This document shows positions 25,985-35,019 of a stretch of 37,937 bases of DNA, piece after piece. The notes beneath the pieces are model-generated. The model was given only the letters and a program-made list of their open reading frames with translations. It did no database searches and had not been told where the DNA came from. The translations under genes and the position numbers were made by a program. The DNA lies in the NCBI GenBank assembly GCA_009692015.1, contig SIAB01000005.1, positions 1 through 37,937 on the forward strand, in the 5' to 3' direction. The stretch comes from Phycisphaerales bacterium (GTDB taxonomy: Bacteria > Planctomycetota > Phycisphaerae > Phycisphaerales > SM1A02). How positions within the stretch are numbered: position 1 is the stretch's first letter; each line of letters begins with the position of its first letter.

Positions 25985-27103
25985 ATGATCATCTCGCTTT
26001 GTGTGGCACTCCTTTTCATCGTTCGCCCCGCTCCAACTGCAGAGCAACTTGCCCAGGCCGTGCAGGGGGCCGTCGACAGCATGGTGCTGATGCAAGAGGG
26101 ACCCAGTCGCGGCGAGTGGCCCTACGAGGGTGTCTATCGAGTTGGCGGAAAGATTCCATTCGGATACCGAATTGGCGGGACCGCCATCGTGGCCGAGGCG
26201 ATCCTTCGCGCGCCGGGTTACGCAGATCATCCAGAGCGGCAAGATGCAGTTCGCCGCGCGACGCAGTTTGTCTGCAGCGGAATCACCGAGCCGCTCTTGC
26301 AGGTTTCGACCTACGAGGGGGGTTACGATGTCCGCGCCTGGGCATCCTGCTACGGCGCTCGATTCCTGCTGGCACTCGAGGAGTACAAGGCAGTGCCGCC
26401 AGAGCTCGCGGGCGAAGTGAAGCAGGCACTCGGCTGGTATCTCAGCGCGCTCCAACAGTTCGAGATTCCAGTAACCGGCGGATGGAACTACGCGCGCGAC
26501 GCAGGCGCAGAGACTCCCAGCGCGACCAGCGGGTTCATGACGCCGGTCTGCCTGCAGACGCTCTATCAAGCCAAGGCACAGGGATATCCAGTCGACTCTG
26601 CGGTCGTCACGCGGGCACTCGAGGCGCTCGCCCGTTGCCGTACGCCGGATGGAAATGTGGCATATTCAGCGATGAAACAGGCAAGAATGCAGAGCAAGAT
26701 GATCCCCGGAGCCGTGGGTCGAATGGTGGCATCCGAAGCGGCGCTGGCACTTGCTGGTCGCACCGACAACGCGCAAGTCAGCCGCGCAGTTCAGGCCTTC
26801 ATCGACTACTGGATCGAACTCGAGAGGCGCCGCGCCAAGAACGGCACGCACACGCCGCCCTATGGAGTTGCGCCCTACTACTTCTGGTTTGCCCACTACC
26901 ACGCGGCGCAAGCGGTGGAGTTGTTGCCCGCACACGATCGCCCCGCACTTCGCGCGAGGTTGAATTGGCTGCTCTGGCAGACTCGGGCAGCGGATGGAAC
27001 TTGGAACGACCGAGTCTTTCCCCGCTCGGCCGCGTACGGTTCGGCGATGGCTGTGATGTCGGCGACGATGCCAGAATCTTTCCCGCCAAAGAGTTGGAAT
27101 TGA
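25985..27103 (+). CDS. Prenyltransferase/squalene-oxidase-repeat-like (alpha/alpha toroid) protein
   Basis: 372 residues from ATG 25985; the track start at 25892 translates the GC repeat. A short hydrophobic start (IISLCVALLFIV) may be a signal peptide. The rest is alpha-helical with toroid-type spacing: TAIVAEAILRAPGY, GGYDVRAWASCYGARFLLAL, GWYLSALQQFEIPVTGGWNY, SGFMTPVCLQTLYQAKAQGY, DGNVAYSAM, PYYFWFAHYHAAQAVELLP and a final DGTWNDRVFPRSAAYGSAMA. The pairs of helices ending in GGW or DGxW match the squalene-cyclase/prenyltransferase repeat fold common in planctomycete secreted proteins of unknown role. I see no cyclase DxDD motif, so catalysis is not claimed. speA follows after 31 nt from its own promoter. 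Confidence 0.7.
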   Translation: MIISLCVALLFIVRPAPTAEQLAQAVQGAVDSMVLMQEGPSRGEWPYEGVYRVGGKIPFGYRIGGTAIVAEAILRAPGYADHPERQDAVRRATQFVCSGITEPLLQVSTYEGGYDVRAWASCYGARFLLALEEYKAVPPELAGEVKQALGWYLSALQQFEIPVTGGWNYARDAGAETPSATSGFMTPVCLQTLYQAKAQGYPVDSAVVTRALEALARCRTPDGNVAYSAMKQARMQSKMIPGAVGRMVASEAALALAGRTDNAQVSRAVQAFIDYWIELERRRAKNGTHTPPYGVAPYYFWFAHYHAAQAVELLPAHDRPALRARLNWLLWQTRAADGTWNDRVFPRSAAYGSAMAVMSATMPESFPPKSWN

Positions 27104-27123
27104 CAAGTCGAGCGTTGTAGTAT
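27100..27123 (+). promoter_or_regulatory. Possible speA promoter: TTGACA and TAGTAT
   Basis: TTGACA (27100-27105) overlaps the stop of the previous gene, and TAGTAT (27118-27123) ends 11 nt before the speA ATG. The 12-nt spacer is too short for a classical promoter, so only the TAGTAT box may matter. There is no Shine-Dalgarno. Confidence 0.35.
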
Positions 27124-27134
27124 TTGCGCCAACG

Positions 27135-29189
27135 ATGGCACCAACAAAGACTGCAGACGCTCCCACTCCAACGCCTCCAACAATTCGCGGATCCGCCATC
27201 GTGGTCAACGAACCGATCAAGCCCAAGGCGGGTCAGGCTTCGCTCGAAGGTCGTTGGACAATCGATGACTCCGCAGAGATCTTTCAGACGCGGCTGTGGG
27301 GCAAGGGATTCTTCGACATCAACGCCAAGGGACATGTGGTGGTTCGTCCCACGCGGGTGCTCGGTCATGAGATCGATCTCTTCGAAGTCGTGAATGGGAT
27401 GCGCGAGCGCGGTCTGAACACGCCGGTGCTCCTGCATTTCAGCGACTTGCTCGAGCGGCGGATGCGCGACATGCGCGAGGCATTCGCAGCGGCGATCGCC
27501 GAGAACAATTACCAGGGTTCATATTTCGGCGTCTATCCGATCAAGGTGAATCAGCAGCGGCGCGTGGTCGAGGAAGTTCGCCGCAACGGAGTCGAGCTGG
27601 GATTCGGTCTTGAAGTCGGGTCGAAACCAGAGTTGCTCGCGGTCATGGGTCTCACCACTGACTCGCCCGATCGACTCATCATCTGCAACGGCTTCAAGGA
27701 AGAGAAGTACATCGAGTTCGTGACCCTCGCTGCAAAGCTCGGGCGCAACATCATCCCGGTTATCGAGAATGTTGGCGAGCTCAAGTTGATCGTGGAGTAC
27801 GCCAAGCGACTCGGCGTGCGCCCCCAGATCGGCGTGCGCATGAACCTCGCGACTCCGGGTGCTGGAAGGTGGCGGCATTCATCGGGCGTGAAGGCGAAGT
27901 TCGGTCTCTCGCTGACCGAAGTGCTCGAGACTCTGAACTATCTCAAGGACCGCGGCATGGCAGATTGCTTGCAATTGCTGCACTGCCACATGGGCAGCCA
28001 GATTCACGACATTCGTCAGGTCAATGCTGGCGTGAACGAACTCGCGCGCATTTATGTCGAGCTAGTGAAGATGGGTGCGGGCCTCAAGTATCTCGATGTC
28101 GGCGGCGGCATGGGAATCGACTACGACGGAAGCCAGACCGCCTTCGAGTTCTCAACGAATTATTCGCTGCAGGAGTATGCCAGCAGCGTGGTCTACAAGG
28201 CGATGAGCGTCTGCGACGAAGAAGGCGTGGCGCACCCAATCATCGTCACGGAATCGGGCCGGGCGATGGTGGCCCAACAGTCGGTGTTGATCTTCGATGT
28301 GCTGGGTACCAATCGTCCGGATCGATCGCCACCACCCGCCACGCTCGCGGGGCTTCCACTGGTTGATGGCGAGTTGCCCCGTCCGCTGATCGATCTCTGG
28401 GAGTTGCATCAGAGCATCAGCGAGCGTCGGTTGCTCGAGCAGTACCACGATGCGCTCGAGGCGCGCGAAGAGGCGATGCGGCTCTTTTCAGTGGGTTATC
28501 TCACTCTGGAGCACCGGGCGGTCATTGACCAGCTCTTCTGGTCGATCAGTGCGCGCATTCGCGACAAGTCCAAGGACATGGGCGCGCATATGCCCGAAGA
28601 ATTGGCGGATCTCGATTCAACCCTCAGCGATACCTACTTCTGCAATCTCTCGATCTTTCAGAGCCTGCCCGATATCTGGGCGATCAATCAGCTCTTTCCG
28701 ATCATGCCGCTGCATCGACTGGATGAGCGTCCGACTCGCAAGGCGACGATCGCCGACATCACCTGCGACTCAGACGGCAAGGTGGATCGATTCGTGGATG
28801 ATCACGACATCAAGAAGTTTGTTGAGTTGCACGAGTACGAAGAGGGATCGACCTATTTGCTCGGTGCGTTCCTGGTGGGTGCTTATCAAGAAACCCTGGG
28901 CGATCTGCACAACCTCTTTGGCGACACCCATGTGGCGCACATCAAGCTCGACGAGAACGGACAGTGGTGGGTTGATGAAATTGTCGAGGGGGACTCAATC
29001 ACCGAAGTGCTGAAATATGTGCAGTTTGACGCGGCGCAACTGGCGGCCGAGATCCGCCGCGAATGCGAACGCGCCGTGCGGAAGAAGCAACTCTCACCCA
29101 AGGAGAGCAAGCTCTTCATGAAGATCTATGAGGGCGGACTCGCGGGGTACACATACCTCGAGCCCAATCGCACCACACTCGAGTCATGA
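27135..29189 (+). CDS. speA: Biosynthetic arginine decarboxylase
   Basis: PLP enzyme converting L-arginine to agmatine, the first step of the agmatine route to putrescine and other polyamines. 684 residues, a little longer than E. coli SpeA because of a Thr/Pro-rich start. Seen: YFGVYPIKVNQQ with the PLP lysine K137, GLEVGSKPELLAV, RMNLATPGAGRW, HCHMGSQIHDIRQV, DVGGGMGIDYDGS, TESGRAMVAQQSVL, and in the C-terminal domain the active-site segment CDSDGKVDRFVDD. All are diagnostic of the fold III decarboxylase SpeA rather than diaminopimelate decarboxylase. It converges with scpA with 13 nt between stops. No agmatinase or agmatine deiminase gene is in the window. Confidence 0.95.
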   Translation: MAPTKTADAPTPTPPTIRGSAIVVNEPIKPKAGQASLEGRWTIDDSAEIFQTRLWGKGFFDINAKGHVVVRPTRVLGHEIDLFEVVNGMRERGLNTPVLLHFSDLLERRMRDMREAFAAAIAENNYQGSYFGVYPIKVNQQRRVVEEVRRNGVELGFGLEVGSKPELLAVMGLTTDSPDRLIICNGFKEEKYIEFVTLAAKLGRNIIPVIENVGELKLIVEYAKRLGVRPQIGVRMNLATPGAGRWRHSSGVKAKFGLSLTEVLETLNYLKDRGMADCLQLLHCHMGSQIHDIRQVNAGVNELARIYVELVKMGAGLKYLDVGGGMGIDYDGSQTAFEFSTNYSLQEYASSVVYKAMSVCDEEGVAHPIIVTESGRAMVAQQSVLIFDVLGTNRPDRSPPPATLAGLPLVDGELPRPLIDLWELHQSISERRLLEQYHDALEAREEAMRLFSVGYLTLEHRAVIDQLFWSISARIRDKSKDMGAHMPEELADLDSTLSDTYFCNLSIFQSLPDIWAINQLFPIMPLHRLDERPTRKATIADITCDSDGKVDRFVDDHDIKKFVELHEYEEGSTYLLGAFLVGAYQETLGDLHNLFGDTHVAHIKLDENGQWWVDEIVEGDSITEVLKYVQFDAAQLAAEIRRECERAVRKKQLSPKESKLFMKIYEGGLAGYTYLEPNRTTLES

Positions 29190-29202
29190 GGGACGCAGGG
29201 AA

Positions 29203-30021
29203 CTAGGTCGCCAGATCCGCGGGTTCTGCCGTCACAACGCTTTCAGGCTCGGGACTCAGCTGCAGCAATTCGATGTCGATCTCCGCGTCGCCGTCTTCCT
29301 GACGAACCGCAACCTGTTGCTGGCGCGCCAACTCGAGGAGTGCCAAGAAGAGTCCAATCATCTCGCTGCGCGAGCGACCATCGAAAATCTGTCGCATGCT
29401 CAGCCGTCGGCGGTCGGCGTGGGCGAGTCGATCCACCAAATCGGCTTGATGCAGGCTGATCGGTGTATCGTCATATTCGACGCGGTGGTCGCCCAGCCGC
29501 GAGATGTCGACCGACTGCATGATGCGCTCGAATGACTCCACGAGATCGAGCACATGGGCATCCTCGATCTCGACTGAAAACTCGTGCTCGTCGGGATCCG
29601 CAGGCATTTGACCGCCGTGCGATCCCGCAACATATCTGCGCGCGCTCTCTTGGCGCAGTCGATCAAGCGTTCCCGCCGCCGTACGAAACTGCTGATAGGC
29701 CAGCAATTGCTGCACGAGCTCGAAGCGCGGATCGGCGGAACTCGAACGACGCTCGTCCGAGTCTGTGGTCTCGCGGGTTGGGTTTGGCGCCAGCGTGCGC
29801 GACTTGATCTCGACCAGTGTCGCGGCCATCACCAGGAACTCGCCGGCGAGCTCAACATCAATACGGTGAATATTCTTGAGAAAACCAAAGTACTGCTCGG
29901 TGATGTGCGCAATCGGAATATCCGAGATATCGACTTCGCTCCTGCGAACTAGGAACAAGAGAAGATCGAGCGGTCCCTGGAAACTCGAGAGCCTTACTTC
30001 GTACTCATCCTGCGTGGGCAT
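29203..30021 (-). CDS. scpA: Segregation and condensation protein A
   Basis: Kleisin subunit that links SMC heads with ScpB in chromosome condensation. 272 residues from ATG 30021; the track starts two codons earlier at GTG 30027. ATG is preferred because TAGCCT lies exactly 6 nt before it and touches the GTG. The N-terminus YEVRLSSFQGPLDLLLFLVRRSEVDISDIPIAHITEQY is a textbook ScpA start (SMC-neck binding), followed by AGEFLVMAATLVEIKSR, an acidic linker, and the C-terminal winged-helix part (EMIGLFLALLELARQQQVAVRQE). scpB is not in this window. Confidence 0.94.
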   Translation of the reverse strand: MPTQDEYEVRLSSFQGPLDLLLFLVRRSEVDISDIPIAHITEQYFGFLKNIHRIDVELAGEFLVMAATLVEIKSRTLAPNPTRETTDSDERRSSSADPRFELVQQLLAYQQFRTAAGTLDRLRQESARRYVAGSHGGQMPADPDEHEFSVEIEDAHVLDLVESFERIMQSVDISRLGDHRVEYDDTPISLHQADLVDRLAHADRRRLSMRQIFDGRSRSEMIGLFLALLELARQQQVAVRQEDGDAEIDIELLQLSPEPESVVTAEPADLAT

Positions 30022-30027
30022 CGGCAC

Positions 30028-30033
30028 AGGCTA
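30028..30033 (-). promoter_or_regulatory. -10 element TAGCCT for a leaderless scpA transcript
   Basis: On the minus strand TAGCCT is followed by 6 nt and ATG 30021. It faces the kdsD TACCCT at a distance of 11 nt, the same layout as at 6.7 kb. Confidence 0.5.
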
Positions 30034-30038
30034 TCCGC

Positions 30039-30044
30039 TACCCT
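30039..30044 (+). promoter_or_regulatory. -10 element TACCCT for a leaderless kdsD transcript
   Basis: TACCCT is followed by 7 nt and the ATG at 30052; no Shine-Dalgarno is present. Confidence 0.5.
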
Positions 30045-30051
30045 TCTGCGA

Positions 30052-31074
30052 ATGAAAGCGCCAGCCGCCACAACCGAGTTGATTTTCATGGCTGAGGTGA
30101 TCGAAGCCGAATCGACTGCGCTCGCCGCGATGGCGCGCGCGCTGCGCGCGAGCAGCGATGGCGCGAGCGGGTGGACCAAGGCACTCGATCTCCTCGAGCC
30201 TTGCACCGGGCATGTGGTGGTCAGCGGTCTGGGAAAGTCTGGGTTCATCGGTGCGAAGATCTCGGCAACTTTGGCGAGTTTGGGACAGCCATCGCATTTC
30301 ATTCACCCGGCGGAGGCGGTCCACGGCGACTTGGGTCGCATGCGCGAGGGGGATGTCGCCCTCTTGCTCTCGTACAGCGGCGAAACGGCCGAAGTTGTCG
30401 ATCTCGCGCTCCATCTCAAGGCCGATGGCGTAGCGCGCATTGCCATTTCCTGCCGACCTTCGACCCAACTCGCGCGCCTTTGCGACGCGCATATTGCCGT
30501 TGGCGACATCGTCGAAGCCTGCCCGCTCAACCTCGCCCCGACGGCGAGCACGACTGCGATGCTGGCAGCGGGTGATGCGCTGGCGCTCGCCCTCGCGCGG
30601 CGCCGCAATTTTCAGGCCGATGATTTTCACCGCCATCATCCCGGGGGAATGCTGGGCGCGGGTCTGCGGCAGATCACCGATGTCCTGCGCTTTCGGGTTG
30701 GTCAGAATGTGACGGTGGTTTCAGATGCGCTCACGGTCCGGCAGGCTCTCGCCGCGGCAGGCGCGGGTCGTCGCGCCGGAGCCATTATGCTCATCGATGG
30801 CACGGGTCGTCTCTCTGGCATTTTCACCGACGGCGATCTGCGAAGGCTGGTCAACCTGCAGGGCGCAGAAGGCGCAGTTGGGATCGATGTGCCGGTTGCG
30901 TCGGTCATGACCGCGCGCCCCATTTCGCTGACCGTCGATGCGCTGGTGCGGGATGCGGTGCGCCTGGTGCAGGAGAAGCGGCTCGATGAAGTGCCGGTGG
31001 TGGATGCCCATGGCAAGCCCGTTGGACTCGTTGATGTTCAGGACCTGATCGCGATGCGCGTTGTCGAAGGTTGA
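30052..31074 (+). CDS. kdsD: D-arabinose 5-phosphate isomerase (KdsD/KpsF)
   Basis: Converts D-ribulose 5-phosphate to D-arabinose 5-phosphate, the first step of Kdo synthesis for LPS. 340 residues with an N-terminal SIS domain (about 45-180: VVVSGLGKSGFIGAKISAT, HPAEAVHGDLG, LLLSYSGETAEVVDLA, APTASTTAMLAAGDALALAL, FHRHHPGGMLG) and two CBS domains (about 205-265 and 275-338, TDGDLRR and PVVDAHGKPVGLVDVQDL). This domain order is diagnostic. It implies Kdo-containing LPS, in line with the other envelope genes here. A STAS-domain gene follows after 4 nt. Confidence 0.95.
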   Translation: MKAPAATTELIFMAEVIEAESTALAAMARALRASSDGASGWTKALDLLEPCTGHVVVSGLGKSGFIGAKISATLASLGQPSHFIHPAEAVHGDLGRMREGDVALLLSYSGETAEVVDLALHLKADGVARIAISCRPSTQLARLCDAHIAVGDIVEACPLNLAPTASTTAMLAAGDALALALARRRNFQADDFHRHHPGGMLGAGLRQITDVLRFRVGQNVTVVSDALTVRQALAAAGAGRRAGAIMLIDGTGRLSGIFTDGDLRRLVNLQGAEGAVGIDVPVASVMTARPISLTVDALVRDAVRLVQEKRLDEVPVVDAHGKPVGLVDVQDLIAMRVVEG

Positions 31075-31078
31075 GCGC

Positions 31079-31432
31079 ATGGAACTCTACGCAATCGAAG
31101 TCTTCGGCGACCTGCTTGTTCTGCGGGCCGATGGTGGCCTCAACACCGGTACTTCGAGCCAACTCTCCGATCAGGTTACGACCCTGGTGCAGGGCGGGGT
31201 CCAGAAGATCGTGGTGGATTGCACGAAACTCGAAATCATCTCCAGCCTGGGGCTGAGTTCACTGTTGATGCTGCACACCCGAATCAAGCGCGTCGGTGGC
31301 GAGGTGAAACTCTGTGGATTGAAGGGGGCAATCGTGCAAGTGCTGGCCATCACAAAACTCGACAAGGTCTTTGAGTTGTACCCAGATGTCGAGTCTGCCC
31401 GACTCGCCTTTCGCCCCGCGGCGAAGGCGTGA
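31079..31432 (+). CDS. STAS-domain protein, anti-sigma-factor-antagonist-like
   Basis: 117 residues from ATG 31079; the track starts at 31061 inside kdsD, but AAGG within the kdsD end lies 8 nt before 31079 and the protein then opens cleanly with the first STAS strand. The SpoIIAA-type fold is visible: VVDCTKLEIISSLGLSSLLMLH, where the Ser pair before LGL occupies the phosphorylation site of anti-anti-sigma factors, then GGEVKLCGLKG and VFELYPDVESA. The site reads ISSLGLSS in place of the common DSSGLG, so phospho-control is plausible but not assured. No serine kinase (RsbW-like) or sigma-factor gene is adjacent. Its target is unknown. Confidence 0.85.
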   Translation: MELYAIEVFGDLLVLRADGGLNTGTSSQLSDQVTTLVQGGVQKIVVDCTKLEIISSLGLSSLLMLHTRIKRVGGEVKLCGLKGAIVQVLAITKLDKVFELYPDVESARLAFRPAAKA

Positions 31433-31444
31433 GCGCGCGCAGCG

Positions 31445-33004
31445 CTAACCGCCAATTGCCGGACGACTTCGCTCTCCGATCGCATCGGCGATGAGCTTGG
31501 CGACGCGATCCTGCAATTTCTTTGCCTTGCCGACCGACTCAACCTCAGAGAGATTGTTGGCAAGCACGCTGAAGGCATACCGCGTGCCATCGCGCGCGGT
31601 GACGAATCCACTCAGACAACTCACCTTGTCGATGTATCCCGTCTTGCACTGCACGGTGGCCAGGTCTTGATCGATGTCCCTCATCCGATTGCGCACGGTG
31701 CCAGACTTTCCGGCCACCGCGAGACTTTCCACGAACAGTGGTCCAACCGTCGGGTCTTGTGCAAGCGTCGTAAGCCAAGCGGTCATGCCGTCAGCAGTCA
31801 CGCGATTGCCCCGGGAGAGTCCGCTGCCATCCGAGATCACGAATCCAGTCGCATGCGCGCCAAGTCGCGACGCGAGCGCGGTCGAAACGGCAACCGCTCC
31901 ATTGTTCCAACTTCCCGGCGCGCCGGTTGACTTTGCCCCAAGGCGCTTGAGCAGACTCTCGGCGTAGAGGTTCTGACTCTCAACATTGCAGCGGGTAACG
32001 ACGGTGGCTATGGGTGTCTGCAACACCGGTCCCACCGCAGCGCCAGTCGAGAGGGGTTCATTCGCTCCTGCAATGCGCGCGCTTTCGACGGGAATGCCAG
32101 CCACGCCGAGACGATGCGCGATGCACTGGCCAAGAAAACTCGCGGGATCGCCAATCGATACAGCGATGGGCGAAACATAGGCAGTCTTCACATTTCCGAA
32201 GATGGTCAACTCGCCACGCGCGGGCTCGCGGGCAATCCACATGGTGTTGCGATCATTCTTGCCAGCGCGGCTGGTGCCCTTGTTGACAATCTTGAGCCAG
32301 GGCGATGCCGGACTCACGCTGGTGATTGTGGGGGCGTGCCCAGGATTCGGCGCGGCCGTCACATGCAGGGCATTGCCATGAAAGTTCACCCCAAAGGGTG
32401 GCGAGCAGTACTCCGCGTCGAGCTGATCCTTGGGCCAGAGTGAATGCGCGCCCTCGCGAGCGAAGATGCGGTCATCGATCACCAGTTCGCTCACCCGCGT
32501 CATCCCCGTTGCCTTGATCGCATCCACCCAGGCCGCGAGAAGATGCTCGATCGTCAAACCGGTGTGCACGAATCCATCGGCATCAACATAGTTGGACTGC
32601 GCGAGAAGTTCTGGATCGCCCAGCGCTGGATCTCCATCGCCCAGGATGATGAGCCGATCGCCATCGCGCAAGAGCCTTGTCCGAAAGACGAAGTCGCCGC
32701 CGAGACCCAGGAGTGCCGCACCGGTTGTGAGCAATTTCATATTGCTCGCGGGGACCAGCGGCTCGCTTCCCCGCAGCGACACGACGCACGCGCCGGAAGA
32801 CACATCGCGAACGCTGACTCCGATGACTGCCTTCTTGAGTCCCAGTGCCGCGATCTCGGCTCGAATCGATCCAGCAAGATCGGGTTTCGCCGCCCAAGGG
32901 AGGGCGCCGCTCACCGCGGAGGGGCTGAGACAGAGGGCGAGGAGCGCGACGGCGGGGAAGGAGAAATGACGAACGGAAGGTCGATCCATAAGAATCCAAC
33001 TCAT
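31445..33004 (-). CDS. dacB: D-alanyl-D-alanine carboxypeptidase/endopeptidase (PBP4, peptidase S13)
   Basis: Periplasmic penicillin-binding protein that trims or cuts peptidoglycan cross-links. 519 residues from ATG 33004 (514 from ATG 32989); the track start at 33175 runs through the tsf terminator. A signal peptide (SFPAVALLALCLSPSAVSGA) is followed by the three active-site motifs: SxxK in PASNMKLLTTG, SxN in ISDGSGLSRGN and KTG in CKTGYIDK. GDGDPALGDPELL and LWPKDQLDAEYCSP are S13 features. The S13 family implies that a peptidoglycan substrate is present, which matters given the long debate on planctomycete walls. The gene is separated from tsf by a terminator, so it needs its own promoter, which I could not identify. 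Confidence 0.92.
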   Translation of the reverse strand: MSWILMDRPSVRHFSFPAVALLALCLSPSAVSGALPWAAKPDLAGSIRAEIAALGLKKAVIGVSVRDVSSGACVVSLRGSEPLVPASNMKLLTTGAALLGLGGDFVFRTRLLRDGDRLIILGDGDPALGDPELLAQSNYVDADGFVHTGLTIEHLLAAWVDAIKATGMTRVSELVIDDRIFAREGAHSLWPKDQLDAEYCSPPFGVNFHGNALHVTAAPNPGHAPTITSVSPASPWLKIVNKGTSRAGKNDRNTMWIAREPARGELTIFGNVKTAYVSPIAVSIGDPASFLGQCIAHRLGVAGIPVESARIAGANEPLSTGAAVGPVLQTPIATVVTRCNVESQNLYAESLLKRLGAKSTGAPGSWNNGAVAVSTALASRLGAHATGFVISDGSGLSRGNRVTADGMTAWLTTLAQDPTVGPLFVESLAVAGKSGTVRNRMRDIDQDLATVQCKTGYIDKVSCLSGFVTARDGTRYAFSVLANNLSEVESVGKAKKLQDRVAKLIADAIGERSRPAIGG

Positions 33005-33024
33005 CGGCACTCGGCGATCATCTA

Positions 33025-33058
33025 GGAAAGAAAAAAGCCACGCGACTTGCGTGGCCTT
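33025..33058 (-). terminator. Rho-independent terminator of rpsB-tsf
   Basis: On the minus strand GCCACGC-AAGTC-GCGTGGC forms a perfect 7-bp stem (33037-33055) with a 5-nt loop followed directly by TTTTTTCTTTCC. It begins 41 nt after the tsf stop and insulates the DD-peptidase gene downstream. This is the only clear intrinsic terminator I saw in the window. Confidence 0.88.
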
Positions 33059-33095
33059 TGCTTTCAGTTTGCGAGCGACTCGATCGCGGGCGGGA

Positions 33096-33899
33096 TCAGC
33101 CCCCAACGCGCATGCGCACGAAGGCCTTGATGACCACCCCCTTGGGAAGAATCTCGCGGACGCTCTTCTTGTCATCCTTCACGAACTTCTGTCCCAGCAG
33201 CGTGGTCTCTTCGAAGAACTTACGCACCTTGCCCTCAGCCATCTTCTCTGCGATTTGAGCTGGCTTGCCAGATTCTGCAGCTTCCTTGATCGCTTCGGCG
33301 CGTTTGGCTTCGACAATATCGGCTGGAAGCCCATGCTGATCCACCGCCATTGGAGTTGGAACGGCTGCCGCGATGTGCTGGCAGACACCCGTTGAGATCT
33401 CTGCCGGCATTTCGCCTTCGAACTGCAGGAGCACGCCAACCTTGCCATCGTGATGCGTGTACGAACCGAACGATCCGCCATCGAGGCGCGAACCGCGGGC
33501 GAAGGAGATGTTTTCGCCAGTCTTGGCGCGCAATCGATCGATTGCTGCCGTCATCTCGGCACTCATCGAGATCGCGCCCGCTGCCGCGGCGAGCGACTTC
33601 GCGGCGAGTTCCTTGGCAAGCGCCCGAAACTCATCGTTCTTCGCGGTGAAATCCGTCTCCGAACGAACTTCGAGAATCGCCGCCTTCGCGCCGTCAGTCA
33701 CAATCGCGATGCAGCCCTCACCAGCGGCGCGATCCGATCGCGTGTCCATCTTGCCCTTGAGCCGCTCCCGCAGCAGGGCCTCTGCCTTGCCGAGATCGGC
33801 TCCAGTTTCGAGGAGCGCCTTTCGGCAATCACCAAAGCCCAGCCCCGTGGCGGTGCGCAGTGCCATCACCAATTTTGCATCAATGTCTGCAGTGGTCAT
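33096..33899 (-). CDS. tsf: Translation elongation factor Ts
   Basis: Guanine-nucleotide exchange factor for EF-Tu. 267 residues from ATG 33899; the track extension to 34082 is antisense shadow of rpsB. The start is supported by AAAGGA 7 nt upstream. The N-terminal UBA-like part TGLGFGDCRKALLETGADLGKAEALLRERL and the core RSETDFTAKNDEF (EF-Tu contact) are diagnostic, as are VGVLLQFEGE and the C-terminal coiled-coil EAIKEAAESGKPAQIAEKMAEGKVRKFFEETTLL split over two helices. Follows rpsB after 25 nt in the universal rpsB-tsf order and ends at an intrinsic terminator. Confidence 0.97.
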   Translation of the reverse strand: MTTADIDAKLVMALRTATGLGFGDCRKALLETGADLGKAEALLRERLKGKMDTRSDRAAGEGCIAIVTDGAKAAILEVRSETDFTAKNDEFRALAKELAAKSLAAAAGAISMSAEMTAAIDRLRAKTGENISFARGSRLDGGSFGSYTHHDGKVGVLLQFEGEMPAEISTGVCQHIAAAVPTPMAVDQHGLPADIVEAKRAEAIKEAAESGKPAQIAEKMAEGKVRKFFEETTLLGQKFVKDDKKSVREILPKGVVIKAFVRMRVGG

Positions 33900-33924
33900 C
33901 TGTTTTCCTTTCTGCCAAACCAGA

Positions 33925-34782
<858 letters not shown>

Positions 34783-35006
34783 TGGGGGATCCTTCTGAAT
34801 CAAACTCCGCGAACGGAGTCAGCGACACCCGAGTGATCGGCCGGTGAGCCTTGCGGCGCCGCGCACTCGATAGGGCGCTTGGCGTGACGAACGAAGAGAA
34901 GTCCCATACTCACCGAAGCAGGGGACTGTTTCCACCCTGACCGAATACAAACTCGGTCAGAAGTAGCGGATCGGTAGTGTAAACAAGTCCTTCATGATTT
35001 GGCAAC
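34783..35006 (-). promoter_or_regulatory. rpsB leader and divergent intergenic region with two hairpins
   Basis: About 220 bp separate rpsB from the phosphomannomutase gene. On the minus strand an early perfect 8-bp hairpin, CTGACCGA-GTTTGTAT-TCGGTCAG (34960-34937), and a later hairpin ACTCCG-TTCG-CGGAGT (34819-34804), whose UUCG loop ends 8 nt before the rpsB Shine-Dalgarno, suggest a structured 5' leader. S2 represses its own operon through leader RNA in several bacteria, so autoregulation is plausible but not shown. A clear rpsB promoter was not found. Confidence 0.45.
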
Positions 35007-35012
35007 TACTAT
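35007..35012 (+). promoter_or_regulatory. -10 element TACTAT for a leaderless phosphomannomutase transcript
   Basis: TACTAT is followed by 7 nt (CTCGCGC) and the ATG at 35020. This supports 35020 over the TTG at 34999. Confidence 0.5.
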
Positions 35013-35019
35013 CTCGCGC

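Noticed and set aside
34937-34960. Perfect 8-bp hairpin as an intrinsic terminator
   Set aside because: No T-tract follows on either strand, and the position between divergent genes fits a leader structure better.
34999-35019. TTG start for the phosphomannomutase
   Set aside because: The TACTAT box lies inside these codons and ATG 35020 gives the usual N-terminus of the family.
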